Source: an uncultured Coriobacteriaceae bacterium
Lineage (GTDB): Bacteria; Actinomycetota; Coriobacteriia; Coriobacteriales; Atopobiaceae
Direction of reading: 5' to 3'
Assembly (NCBI GenBank): GCA_902790135.1
Contig: CADAQM010000012.1
Location: 1-64,000, forward strand
Length of the DNA stretch: 64,000 nt
A program made the position numbers and the translations under genes. Positions 19,644 through 27,426 of this stretch are shown piece after piece. How positions within the stretch are numbered: position 1 is the first letter of the stretch; every line of letters begins with the position of its first letter. The notes under the pieces were generated by a model that saw nothing but the letters and a program-made list of their open reading frames with translations, ran no database searches and was not told where the DNA came from.

Positions 19644-21070
19644 AGGTGACGCTCCACCACAAAGCGCTCAAGGCGGTAGTCGTCGCCGTAGAGGTCGATG
19701 CCGCCTTTCTGTGCAGCAATCTGTACCTGCTCGTCCACGGTGTCCACGCCGTCGAGGTCTGGAAGCAGAAGGCCGCGCCGCCCGTCGCGCGTGCTCACGA
19801 TGACGCCGTAGCGCCGTGGGTCGAGCTCGCGCTTGCTGTCGATGGGCTCGGGCCTGCCCAGCACGTCGACGTCGTAGACCAAATCGGCCAGTTCGTCGAC
19901 CTCCACGGGGTCGAAGCGGCGGTCGTAGCAGCCCGCACTCACCGCGTTGGCGCAGATCTCCTCCGCGAGCGAGGCGCGCGTCGGCGCGATGGTGCCGATG
20001 CATCCGCGCAGCTCGCCGTCCTTCTTGAGCGAGACGAAACAACCCGCACGCTGCGTGAGCAGCTCGTTTGAGAGGGTGCGGCCGTCGGGAAGGTCGTCGA
20101 CCCGCACGGGGATGCCACCACTCATTACGTAGCTCTCCAGCGAGAGGCGCGCAAGCGAGACCAGCTCGTCCTCCGCCGCGCGACGCTTGGCGAGGTCATC
20201 CGCACGCCACTGCTCAAAGCGCTCCAAGAGGCCGCGCTCCTCGCAGGCGCCCTCCTCGCCAACCGGCGTGAAGGCGGCAATGCCATAGCCCACGCCAAAG
20301 GGACCCTCGTGCGACAGCAGCTCCGCGTGCACCTCGGTGCGGTCGAGCGCGCCGGCCATGATCTGGAAGCTGCGCAGGCCACACTCTGCCGCACGCTCGG
20401 CAAAGCCGCGGTCCATGCAGAGCAGGTCCAAGAAGTCCGCGGAGGCGAAGTCCCTACAGGTGCGCTCGTCGAACTCGGGGCCCTCAGGCGCAAACCCATA
20501 CGGTCCCTCTGCCAGAAGCTTGTGGGAGAGGTCTCCCGAAGCAATGAACACCACGCGCTTGCTCAGCACGTTGGCTACCTTCTGCACCAGCATGCCCACT
20601 TGGTAGTGGAAGGCCGGCGAGAGCCCAGAGAGGCCCATGCGCACCACCTTGGGATTGAGGCCGGCGGCCTCGCAGGCGGGCTGGATGAAGTGCAGCGGGA
20701 TCATGGTTGCGTGGTCGAGGCGCGGGTCACGCTCGCCTTGCGTGCCGGCGGGCAGCTGCTGGGCGAGGCAGGCGGCCTCGAGCGATGCGACAAAGGCCTG
20801 GTCGTAGGTGCAGTGGTAGGCCGCACTGGCCGCGCGGAACTGCGCGAAGCTCCCCCGCGCCTCGGCGCCTGGCGAGATGTGCAGGTAGTCGCGGTACATG
20901 ACGGAGTGCGGTGACGCGATGACCAGCGTGTCTGGCGCAAGCGCTGCGACTCGTCGACCGACCTCCTCGTATGCGTCGACCGTTGCCTGGATGTCTCGCT
21001 CGCGCCCGTGCCCGACCGCGGGGATGATCAGGGGCGGATGGGGGACGGCAAATGCTCCAACGATAGCCAT
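19640..21070 (-). CDS. Fused MEMO1/LigB-like and AMMECR1 protein
   Basis: 476 residues. Residues 1 to about 270 form a LigB/MEMO1-type domain: GAFAVPHPPLIIPAVG at the start, VIASPHSVMYRDY and IASGDLSHKL are candidate metal-site segments. From about 300 to the end is an AMMECR1 domain with GCFVSLKKDGELRGCIGT, ICANAVSAGCYDRRF and GRRGLLLPDLDGVDTVDEQ. In many bacteria these are separate proteins; here they are one chain, and the radical SAM partner overlaps its stop by four bases. This fusion and the overlap argue that all three act on a common substrate. Confidence 0.9.
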   Translation of the reverse strand: MAIVGAFAVPHPPLIIPAVGHGRERDIQATVDAYEEVGRRVAALAPDTLVIASPHSVMYRDYLHISPGAEARGSFAQFRAASAAYHCTYDQAFVASLEAACLAQQLPAGTQGERDPRLDHATMIPLHFIQPACEAAGLNPKVVRMGLSGLSPAFHYQVGMLVQKVANVLSKRVVFIASGDLSHKLLAEGPYGFAPEGPEFDERTCRDFASADFLDLLCMDRGFAERAAECGLRSFQIMAGALDRTEVHAELLSHEGPFGVGYGIAAFTPVGEEGACEERGLLERFEQWRADDLAKRRAAEDELVSLARLSLESYVMSGGIPVRVDDLPDGRTLSNELLTQRAGCFVSLKKDGELRGCIGTIAPTRASLAEEICANAVSAGCYDRRFDPVEVDELADLVYDVDVLGRPEPIDSKRELDPRRYGVIVSTRDGRRGLLLPDLDGVDTVDEQVQIAAQKGGIDLYGDDYRLERFVVERHL

Positions 21071-21223
21071 GGGGGCTCCTTTCTCATGGGTCTAGCGTAG
21101 CGCGTGCACATGTTGACAAGCTGGGGATAACGGCCCGCGGGCATGCGCGCGGGACATGTGGCGTTCGACCAGCGATATACTGTCAGGTTGTTAGCTATGA
21201 ACTGTACATCGCAGGAGGATGTT

Positions 21224-21685
21224 ATGGCAGACACGCCGCTTGTTGGCATCATCATGGGTTCGAAGTCCGACATGCCCGTCATGGAGGCATGCACGGCCCA
21301 GCTCGAGGAGTTCGGCATTCCGTATGAGCTGGTCATCGCCTCGGCGCACCGTGCGCCTGACAAGGTCCACGAGTGGGCCGGCTCCGCTGCCGAGCGCGGC
21401 CTCAAGGTGATCATCGCCGCAGCGGGCAAGGCTGCGCACCTCGGTGGCGTGGTTGCGGCCTACACGCCGCTGCCCATCATCGGCGTGCCCATCAAGACGA
21501 GCGACCTCGGCGGCATGGACTCGCTGCTGTCCATGGTGCAGATGCCCTCCGGCGTGCCCGTGGCCTGCGTGGCCATCAACGGCTCCAAGAACGCGGCGAT
21601 CTACGCGGCGCAGATCCTCGGCGCGACCATGCCCGAGTATCAGCAGAAGATCGTCGACTTCAAGCGCGAGATGGCTGAGGCCTAG
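21224..21685 (+). CDS. purE: N5-carboxyaminoimidazole ribonucleotide mutase
   Basis: 153 residues. Class I PurE motifs: [43 protein letters not shown] and [18 protein letters not shown]. It moves the carboxylate of N5-CAIR to C4 in purine synthesis. ATG at 21224 is selected because GCAGGAGGA precedes it; the frame is open back to 21143, but that part has no family similarity. It leads a purE-sortase unit, with purM and purN just beyond. Confidence 0.95.
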   Translation: MADTPLVGIIMGSKSDMPVMEACTAQLEEFGIPYELVIASAHRAPDKVHEWAGSAAERGLKVIIAAAGKAAHLGGVVAAYTPLPIIGVPIKTSDLGGMDSLLSMVQMPSGVPVACVAINGSKNAAIYAAQILGATMPEYQQKIVDFKREMAEA

Positions 21686-21687
21686 CG

Positions 21688-22689
21688 ATGGCAGGACGTC
21701 ACGCGCGACCGGCGCAGAACGAGAACCCCACGGAAGGCGCGCAGGCGCCGCTGAGTGCGCAGAGGCCGTCGCGCGCGCGGAAGACCAACCGCACGGCTGA
21801 TCGTGCGCGGGCTACGCTGCGGAAGGGGACGACGACCAGTGCCCGCGCGCAGACACCGTTGAGCTCGAGGCGCGGAGCCTCACAGCGCCATGGCGGCGAG
21901 GGGCCTGTCAAGAAGCGCGATGCGCTCTCGACGCTGCTCATCGCCGTCGGTGTGGTGTTGCTGCTCGTCGCGGGCTTCCTGTGGGGCCAGTCCAGGTTGC
22001 GCTACATGAAGCAGGACAAGATCAACAAGGAGCTCGCAAGCTACGTTACGGTCAAGGACACCGAGCTTGACTCCGAGAAGTCCGAGGCGCCCGAGGTCGA
22101 CTGGGCGGGACTCAAGGCCGTCAACGACGACGTAGTCGGCTGGCTACAGGTTCCGGGCACCACGATCAACTACCCCGTCTACCAGGCCGAGGACAACGAC
22201 TACTACCTGCGCACGAGCGCGACGGGCGAGTGGTCGATCGGCGGCCAGCTGTTCCTCGACTATGAGAACACGGCCCCGGGCATGGTGGATCAGATCTCGC
22301 AGGTCTACGGCCATCACCTGCTCGACGGCACGATGTTCGAGCAGATCGCCGCAATGGACGATCAGGCCCGCTTCGACGAGATCAAGACGGTGTGGTACGT
22401 GACCGAGAGCGCGGCATACGAGTGCCAACCCCTGTTCCTGTACTACACGACGCCTTATGACGAGGATGCGCGCACCTTCAAGTTCGAGAATGATGAAGAG
22501 TTCCACACGTATCTCAAGGAGCGCCTGAACCGCGCGGTCACCAAGTGCAAGGACTCCGACATCATCGTCTCGGGGTCGCACCATGTGCTGACGCTCGTCA
22601 CCTGCAACTACTACGACGGCTATGGCCGCACGATTCTGGTCTGCGTGCCCAAGACTGATGCCGAGGCCGCGTTCAAGGTGTCAGACTGA
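21688..22689 (+). CDS. srtB: Class B sortase
   Basis: 333 residues. A basic, low-complexity tail of about 75 residues precedes the single membrane helix (about 79-100). The sortase domain follows, starting near VDWAGLKAVNDDVVGWLQV. The catalytic residues are visible: His in QVYGHHL (209/210), Cys306 in TLVTCNYYDG and Arg314 in YGRTILV. Class B features are the two N-terminal helices and the long loop before the Cys. It attaches a surface protein or assembles pili by transpeptidation outside the membrane. It starts two bases after the purE stop, an odd position in a purine cluster. No LPXTG-type substrate gene is adjacent. Confidence 0.92.
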   Translation: MAGRHARPAQNENPTEGAQAPLSAQRPSRARKTNRTADRARATLRKGTTTSARAQTPLSSRRGASQRHGGEGPVKKRDALSTLLIAVGVVLLLVAGFLWGQSRLRYMKQDKINKELASYVTVKDTELDSEKSEAPEVDWAGLKAVNDDVVGWLQVPGTTINYPVYQAEDNDYYLRTSATGEWSIGGQLFLDYENTAPGMVDQISQVYGHHLLDGTMFEQIAAMDDQARFDEIKTVWYVTESAAYECQPLFLYYTTPYDEDARTFKFENDEEFHTYLKERLNRAVTKCKDSDIIVSGSHHVLTLVTCNYYDGYGRTILVCVPKTDAEAAFKVSD

Positions 22690-22742
22690 CGCCGGGGAGC
22701 TACAACCCCTGCGTGGGTGACGCTGACATACCTGCAAGTCAT

Positions 22743-22778
22743 GTGGGCCAGGCTGGCGAACGTGCCAGCCTGGCCCAC
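22743..22778 (+). terminator. Long perfect hairpin after the sortase gene
   Basis: GTGGGCCAGGCTGGC (22743-22757) pairs perfectly with 22764-22778 over a six-base loop. There is no T-run behind it, so it is either a tailless terminator or an mRNA-end stabiliser separating srtB from purM. Confidence 0.6.
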
Positions 22779-22862
22779 TGCCGTGTATGATGGTCTAGCA
22801 GAACGATGCGCCTGCACGGTGCAGGGTATCGCAACCGACACACACAGCCACCGGGAGGACCC

Positions 22863-23960
22863 ATGGCCAAAGACAAGAAGCACATCACCTATGCCGACGC
22901 TGGCGTCGACGTGGACGAGGGCGCTCGCGCGGTCGACGCCATCAAGGAGGCCGTTGCGGCCACCAATCGTCCCGAGGTCATCGGTGGCCTCGGCGGGTTC
23001 GGCTCGCTGTTCTCAGCAGCCGCGCTCAAGGACATGGAGGAGCCGGTGCTGGTGTCCGGCACCGATGGCGTGGGCACCAAGCTGGCCATCGCCCAGCTGC
23101 TCGACCAGCACGACACCGTGGGCGAGGACCTCGTGGCCATGTGCGTGGACGACATCGTAGTCGCCGGCGCGGAGCCGCTGTTCTTCTTGGACTACGTGGC
23201 CATCGGCAAGCTGCGCGCCGACCACGTGGCACAGATCGTGGAGGGCATCGCCAACGGCTGCGCCAAGAGTGGGTGCGCGCTGGTCGGCGGCGAGATGGCC
23301 GAGCATCCCGGCGTGATGGAGCCCGACGACTACGACCTCGCGGGCTTTGTTGTGGGTGTGGCCGACCGTCCCAAGATGCTTGGCGCGCATCTCGTCCGCG
23401 AGGGCGACGTCATTCTCGGCCTGCCGAGCTCGGGCATCCACAGCAACGGGTACTCGCTGGTGCGCAAGGTGGCCATCGAGGGCAAGACCGTCGAGGAGCT
23501 GCGCGAGCCGCTCGTCGAGCTGGGCGGCCAGAGTCTTGGGAACGCCGTGCTCGAGCCGACGACCATCTATGCCGGTGCACTCATCCGCGCGCTCAAAGCT
23601 GGTGCCCCCATCCACGCGATGGCGCACATCACCGGCGGAGGCATCACCGAGAACCTCAACCGCTGCCTGCCCGACAACATCGACGCCGTGGTCGACCGCC
23701 TGGCCACCGACCCCGCGAGCCCCGATGGCTTCGGCCAGGGCCCGGCGTGGGACGTGCCGCCCGTGATTACCTACATGGTGCGCGAGGCTGGCCTCACGCC
23801 CGACGAGGCGTACAAGACCTTCAACATGGGTGTGGGCATGAGCGTGCTCTGTGCTCCCGAGGACATGGACCGCGTGCGCGAGCTGCTTGATGCCGAGGGC
23901 CTGAAGTCCTTCGTGATGGGCGAGTGCGTGGCGGGCGAGGGCAAGGTCGTCTACCGCTAG
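22863..23960 (+). CDS. purM: Phosphoribosylformylglycinamidine cyclo-ligase (AIR synthetase)
   Basis: 365 residues. The glycine-rich segment RPEVIGGLGGFGSLF, the ATP-site segment VSGTDGVGTKLAIA, CVDDIVVAGAEPLFFLDY, GGEMAEHPGVM and THE-like AHITGGGITENL are all typical of PurM. It closes the imidazole ring of AIR with ATP. ATG at 22863 is chosen over the upstream ATG at 22806 since GGGAGGAC precedes it. purN begins 30 bases after its stop. Confidence 0.96.
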   Translation: MAKDKKHITYADAGVDVDEGARAVDAIKEAVAATNRPEVIGGLGGFGSLFSAAALKDMEEPVLVSGTDGVGTKLAIAQLLDQHDTVGEDLVAMCVDDIVVAGAEPLFFLDYVAIGKLRADHVAQIVEGIANGCAKSGCALVGGEMAEHPGVMEPDDYDLAGFVVGVADRPKMLGAHLVREGDVILGLPSSGIHSNGYSLVRKVAIEGKTVEELREPLVELGGQSLGNAVLEPTTIYAGALIRALKAGAPIHAMAHITGGGITENLNRCLPDNIDAVVDRLATDPASPDGFGQGPAWDVPPVITYMVREAGLTPDEAYKTFNMGVGMSVLCAPEDMDRVRELLDAEGLKSFVMGECVAGEGKVVYR

Positions 23961-23990
23961 GCGCGACGACAGACGAGAGCGAGGATACAC

Positions 23991-24599
23991 ATGAGCATCA
24001 AGCTGGGAGTTCTCCTGTCCGGCAGCGGGACCAACCTGCAGGCCATCATCGACCGCATCGCCGAGGGCACCCTCGACGCCACCATCGAGCTGGTCATCAG
24101 CTCGCGCCCGAGCGCCTACGGCCTCAAGCGCGCCGAGGCGGCCGGCATCCAGACGATGACCCTCTCCAAGGAGATCTACGCCGACCCGATTACGGCCGAC
24201 GAGGTCATTGCGGCCATGCTCAAGAAGGCCGACGTGGACTACGTCATCATGGCTGGCTACATGCGCATGGTGCATTATCCCATCCTGGAGACCTTCCCCA
24301 ACCGCGTGGTCAACCTGCACCCGGCGCTGCTGCCCAGCTTCAAGGGCGCGCACGCCATCCAGGACGCCTTCGACTACGGCGTCAAGGTGACTGGCGTGAC
24401 CGTGCACTTTGCCGACGACAAGTACGACTGCGGCCCCATCATCGCGCAGCAGGCGCTGGCGATCGAGGAGGGCTGGACCGTCGACGAGCTCGAGGCGCAC
24501 ATTCATGAGATCGAGCACGTGCTCTATCCCGATACCATCCAGCTGCTTGCCGAGGGGCGCGTGAGCGTCCAGGACGGTGGTAAGGTGGTCATCTCGTAG
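23991..24599 (+). CDS. purN: Phosphoribosylglycinamide formyltransferase
   Basis: 202 residues. The phosphate-binding start LLSGSGTNLQAIID, the folate-site MAGYMRMVHYPILE and the catalytic NLHPALLPSFKGAHAIQDAF (Asn, His) are intact; the catalytic Asp is in DDKYDCGPII. It transfers formyl from 10-formyl-tetrahydrofolate to GAR. It forms a unit with purM and is ended by a strong terminator. Confidence 0.96.
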   Translation: MSIKLGVLLSGSGTNLQAIIDRIAEGTLDATIELVISSRPSAYGLKRAEAAGIQTMTLSKEIYADPITADEVIAAMLKKADVDYVIMAGYMRMVHYPILETFPNRVVNLHPALLPSFKGAHAIQDAFDYGVKVTGVTVHFADDKYDCGPIIAQQALAIEEGWTVDELEAHIHEIEHVLYPDTIQLLAEGRVSVQDGGKVVIS

Positions 24600-24632
24600 G
24601 CGCATGCGATACGACAGGACGCATACCAAGAG

Positions 24633-24658
24633 AAAGGGGCCCGCGCGGCCCCTTTTTT
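24633..24658 (+). terminator. Rho-independent terminator after purN
   Basis: AAAGGGGCC (24633-24641) pairs with GGCCCCTTT (24647-24655) over CGCGC and runs into six T (24653-24658). Confidence 0.95.
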
Positions 24659-24739
24659 CATGCCCAAACCTACCTTGCGGCAACGTTTGACCTACCTCGG
24701 GCGCTTTCGTGGCATCCGGTGTCAGGATTGGAGGAGAGC

Positions 24740-25759
24740 ATGAGAGAGAACCGCATCTGTCTTACCCACGGAACGGCAGACAGGTTGCTTGAGACGCTGG
24801 CAGTACGCGGCGCCGAGCTGGAGCCCGCGAGCCTACAGGCGAGAGACTTCACCCCCAACGTCGGCGTGATGCGCGAGGGGCTGCGAGAGCTCTGCGGGAC
24901 GGAGGAGAATCTTATCAATGTGCTGGTGGGAGTGGATAAAGACTATCGAGACGGGCCCGATACGATGTGCCAGCGGTTCTACGGGGAGCTCCCACCCGGT
25001 TCCATCCTGCATGTGGAAGAGGGCATCTATGTGGCTTCGCCGTACCTCAACCTCTTGCTTGAGTCTCGTGAGCTGCACTTGGTCAACCTCTGCAGCATGC
25101 TTGGCCGCTATCTGGGAACCTTCTCGACTACGGCGTCTGGCGGGAGCTCCGATGAGATCGTGAGTCGTGCACCGCTTGTGCCCGAACCCGAGCTGAGCAG
25201 GTATTTGTCGTGCTTTAAGAACACAGCAGGAACGGGAAACCTCCGCGAGGCATTGCGGTTTACCTGCGAGAACGCTGCCTCACCACAGGAGGTCAACCTG
25301 CAGCTGGCTTTGTGCCTGCCGCCCTCTTGCAACGGCTTCGCACTCAGGAAGCCCGTCATGAACTACCCCATCAAGCTCGACGGCAAGGACAGGCGCTTCT
25401 ACGACGCTGATTACATATGCATTGACCTCTACTGGCCTGAGGCGGGCTTTGGTCTCGAGTATCAGGGCGAGAAAGAGCACAAGGACCGCATGGTTCAGGA
25501 CATTTCGCGCTGGTATGCAGCGCTTCAAAAGGGAATCGAGCTGTGGTTTGTGACCAAGGAGCAGCTGGGCGACGCCGTACAGATGGACTTCATTGCGCGA
25601 GAAGTGGCACGCCGCACCAAGAAGCGGATAAACGAGCAAACGTGGCCGACAATCGGTGAGCTGCAGCGGCTTCTTGATGCCCTCAGGAGCGGAAAATGGC
25701 TCAATCCGGACGAGAAGCTGCGGACGAGGAGGCTTCGGAGGCGGCAACATGCTGCCTGA
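24740..25759 (+). CDS. AbiEi/DUF559-like protein (paralogue 1)
   Basis: 339 residues. I do not recognise a named orthologue. The layout is like AbiEi-type antitoxins and DUF559 proteins: an N-terminal segment (ICLTHGTADRLL), a middle part with LHVEEGIYVASPYLNLL, and a C-terminal Vsr-like nuclease-fold region with IDLYWPEAGFGLEYQGEKEHKD, where D, E and the QGEKEHK stretch occupy the expected active-site positions. It is homologous over its whole length to the gene at 47101-48165. The ATG at 24740 has GGAGGAGAGC upstream. No toxin gene is adjacent. It could be a nuclease, a DNA-binding regulator or a defence element. Palindromic repeats lie immediately behind it. Confidence 0.6.
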   Translation: MRENRICLTHGTADRLLETLAVRGAELEPASLQARDFTPNVGVMREGLRELCGTEENLINVLVGVDKDYRDGPDTMCQRFYGELPPGSILHVEEGIYVASPYLNLLLESRELHLVNLCSMLGRYLGTFSTTASGGSSDEIVSRAPLVPEPELSRYLSCFKNTAGTGNLREALRFTCENAASPQEVNLQLALCLPPSCNGFALRKPVMNYPIKLDGKDRRFYDADYICIDLYWPEAGFGLEYQGEKEHKDRMVQDISRWYAALQKGIELWFVTKEQLGDAVQMDFIAREVARRTKKRINEQTWPTIGELQRLLDALRSGKWLNPDEKLRTRRLRRRQHAA

Positions 25760-25789
25760 GGGGAGCAAAATGCATAAGCTTCGGCAGCC

Positions 25790-25925
25790 GAGGGCTAACT
25801 TGCACAGATTTATGCAAGTTAGCCCTCTAGTGAGTCTGGGGGTCGTCGCCGAAACTCACTAGACGCCTAACTTGCGCAAATTTGCGTAAGTTGCCAGAGA
25901 GGCACAGGGCGACTTGCATAAACGT
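25790..25925. repeat. Cluster of ACTTGC-type palindromes
   Basis: Three structures lie in the 308-base gap after the AbiEi/DUF559-like gene. First, a 15-bp perfect stem (25790-25804 with 25813-25827) holding CTAACTTGCA. Second, TCTAGTGAGT (25826-25835) inverted at 25854-25863. Third, a near-perfect palindrome AACTTGCGCAAA/TTTGCGTAAGTT (25869-25892). The word ACTTGCATAAA occurs once more at about 25912. The rest of the gap up to 26067 shows nothing clear. Confidence 0.75.
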
Positions 25926-26067
25926 GCGCTCCCCGCTGGTGGCATGTGCACGGGAGCCGTCCTTTCGGTGTTTTGAACGGCAAAACGCAGACGATTGTGG
26001 TGCCGTTCGGCACGGGGGTTGCAGCAGGGCGGAACTGCCCCCTCGAGAAAGGCCGATTTCAGGGACT

Positions 26068-27282
26068 CTAGCGCGAGAGCACCGCCACGGTCTCCACGTG
26101 CTTGGTGTGGGGGAACATATCCACGGGCGTCAAGCTCTCGAGCCGGTAGCCGCCTTCAAGAAGCGTGTCCATGTCGCGGCGCTGCGTGGTCGCGTTGCAC
26201 GACACGTAGACCAGGCGCTCGGGCGCCAGACGCACCACGCTGGAGAGAAACTCCGGCGTCGACCCCGCACGAGGCGGGTCCATGATCACCGTGTCAAAGC
26301 GCTCGCCACGCGCCGCGGCGTCCAACATGTAAGCTGTCGCATCGGCGCAGATGAAGCGGCAGCGATCGTCGAGCCCGTTCTTGCGCGCGTTGCGCTGGGC
26401 GTCGGCAACCGCGCCCTTGCCCACCTCGACACCGGTCACCAGCAGGCCGTCTACCTGCGCCGCAGCACACATGCCGATGGTGCCTATGCCGCAGTAGGCG
26501 TCTAGCACGCGCATCCCGCCCTCGAGTCCGGCGCCCTCGATGGCCAGCCGGTAGAGCCGCTCGGTCTGCGAGGGGTTGGTCTGGTAGAAGCTCGTGGGGC
26601 CGATCTCAAAGCGCACGCCAAGCAGCTCGTCGTGCATGACGCCGCCACCATAGAGCGCGCGCGACCGCGACCCGAGGATGGCGTTGGTACGGCGCACGTT
26701 GGTGTTGAGCGCGATGGCGGTCACGTCCGGCGCGTGCTTGACGATGCGCCGCACCAGCTCGCGCTCGCGAGGGAGGCGATCGCCGTTTGCCACGATGGTC
26801 AGCAGCAGCTCTTTTGTCTTCCAGCCGGCGCGGACGACGGCATGGCGCAGAAGCCCGCTTCCGCGGTCCTCGTCGTAGGCCGACACCTTGCAGAGCTCGG
26901 CCGTGCGCGCAAACGAGCGCAGGGTGCGTCGGCAGCGCGGGTCCTCCACCAGGCAGGACTTGCACGCGACGATGCGGTGTGTGCCCTTTGCATAAAATCC
27001 GCTGCGAATGCTGCCCTTGGGGCCGGGCGCAAACGGGGTGGCCGCCTTGTTGCGGTAGGCAAGCGGCTCGTCCATCCCCACGATGGGATGGAGCACCCCG
27101 GCGTCGCAGCGCTCGAGAAGGTCGGCAAACAGCTCCTCGACCTGCGCCTGCTTGCGCTCGAGCTGTATGGGGTAGGGGACGGCCAGCGTCTCGCAGCCGC
27201 CGCAGCTCTTGGCAATCGGGCAAATGTAGGTCTTGTATCCCATAGGGCAAGTGTAACGCACGCCCGACAACCGCCCATGCAT
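26068..27282 (-). CDS. RumA/TrmA-family uridine C5-methyltransferase
   Basis: 404 residues. N-terminal Cys residues in ICPIAKSCGGCETL, plus a later CKSCLVEDPRC, are likely Fe-S cluster ligands. The SAM-binding part has VLDAYCGIGTIGMCAA, GVEVGKGAVADAQRNA and FDTVIMDPPRAGSTPE. The catalytic Cys is in VYVSCNATTQRRDM, and QTNPSQTERLY is the usual linker. It methylates a specific uridine in 23S rRNA or tRNA using SAM. The ATG at 27282 is preferred to 27243 since GGGAGG lies eight bases before it. The TRAM domain seen in RumD/RlmCD-type proteins is absent. Which uridine is modified cannot be told from sequence. Confidence 0.9.
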   Translation of the reverse strand: MHGRLSGVRYTCPMGYKTYICPIAKSCGGCETLAVPYPIQLERKQAQVEELFADLLERCDAGVLHPIVGMDEPLAYRNKAATPFAPGPKGSIRSGFYAKGTHRIVACKSCLVEDPRCRRTLRSFARTAELCKVSAYDEDRGSGLLRHAVVRAGWKTKELLLTIVANGDRLPRERELVRRIVKHAPDVTAIALNTNVRRTNAILGSRSRALYGGGVMHDELLGVRFEIGPTSFYQTNPSQTERLYRLAIEGAGLEGGMRVLDAYCGIGTIGMCAAAQVDGLLVTGVEVGKGAVADAQRNARKNGLDDRCRFICADATAYMLDAAARGERFDTVIMDPPRAGSTPEFLSSVVRLAPERLVYVSCNATTQRRDMDTLLEGGYRLESLTPVDMFPHTKHVETVAVLSR

Positions 27283-27426
27283 CAATGCCGCCTCCCGATA
27301 AGAGATTTATTCTTGTTGCACTATCGGCTACGTTGATTGGTGCGTGCGTTTGTGCGCCTAGACCGGAATGGCGCGGTGCCGTGTGGCCCCTACAGGCCGC
27401 CCCCCGCATGTCGCTTAGGAGGAACC

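Noticed and set aside
23013-24683. Open frame of 556 codons on the minus strand over purM/purN
   Set aside because: Same reason; it crosses two real genes and a strong terminator.
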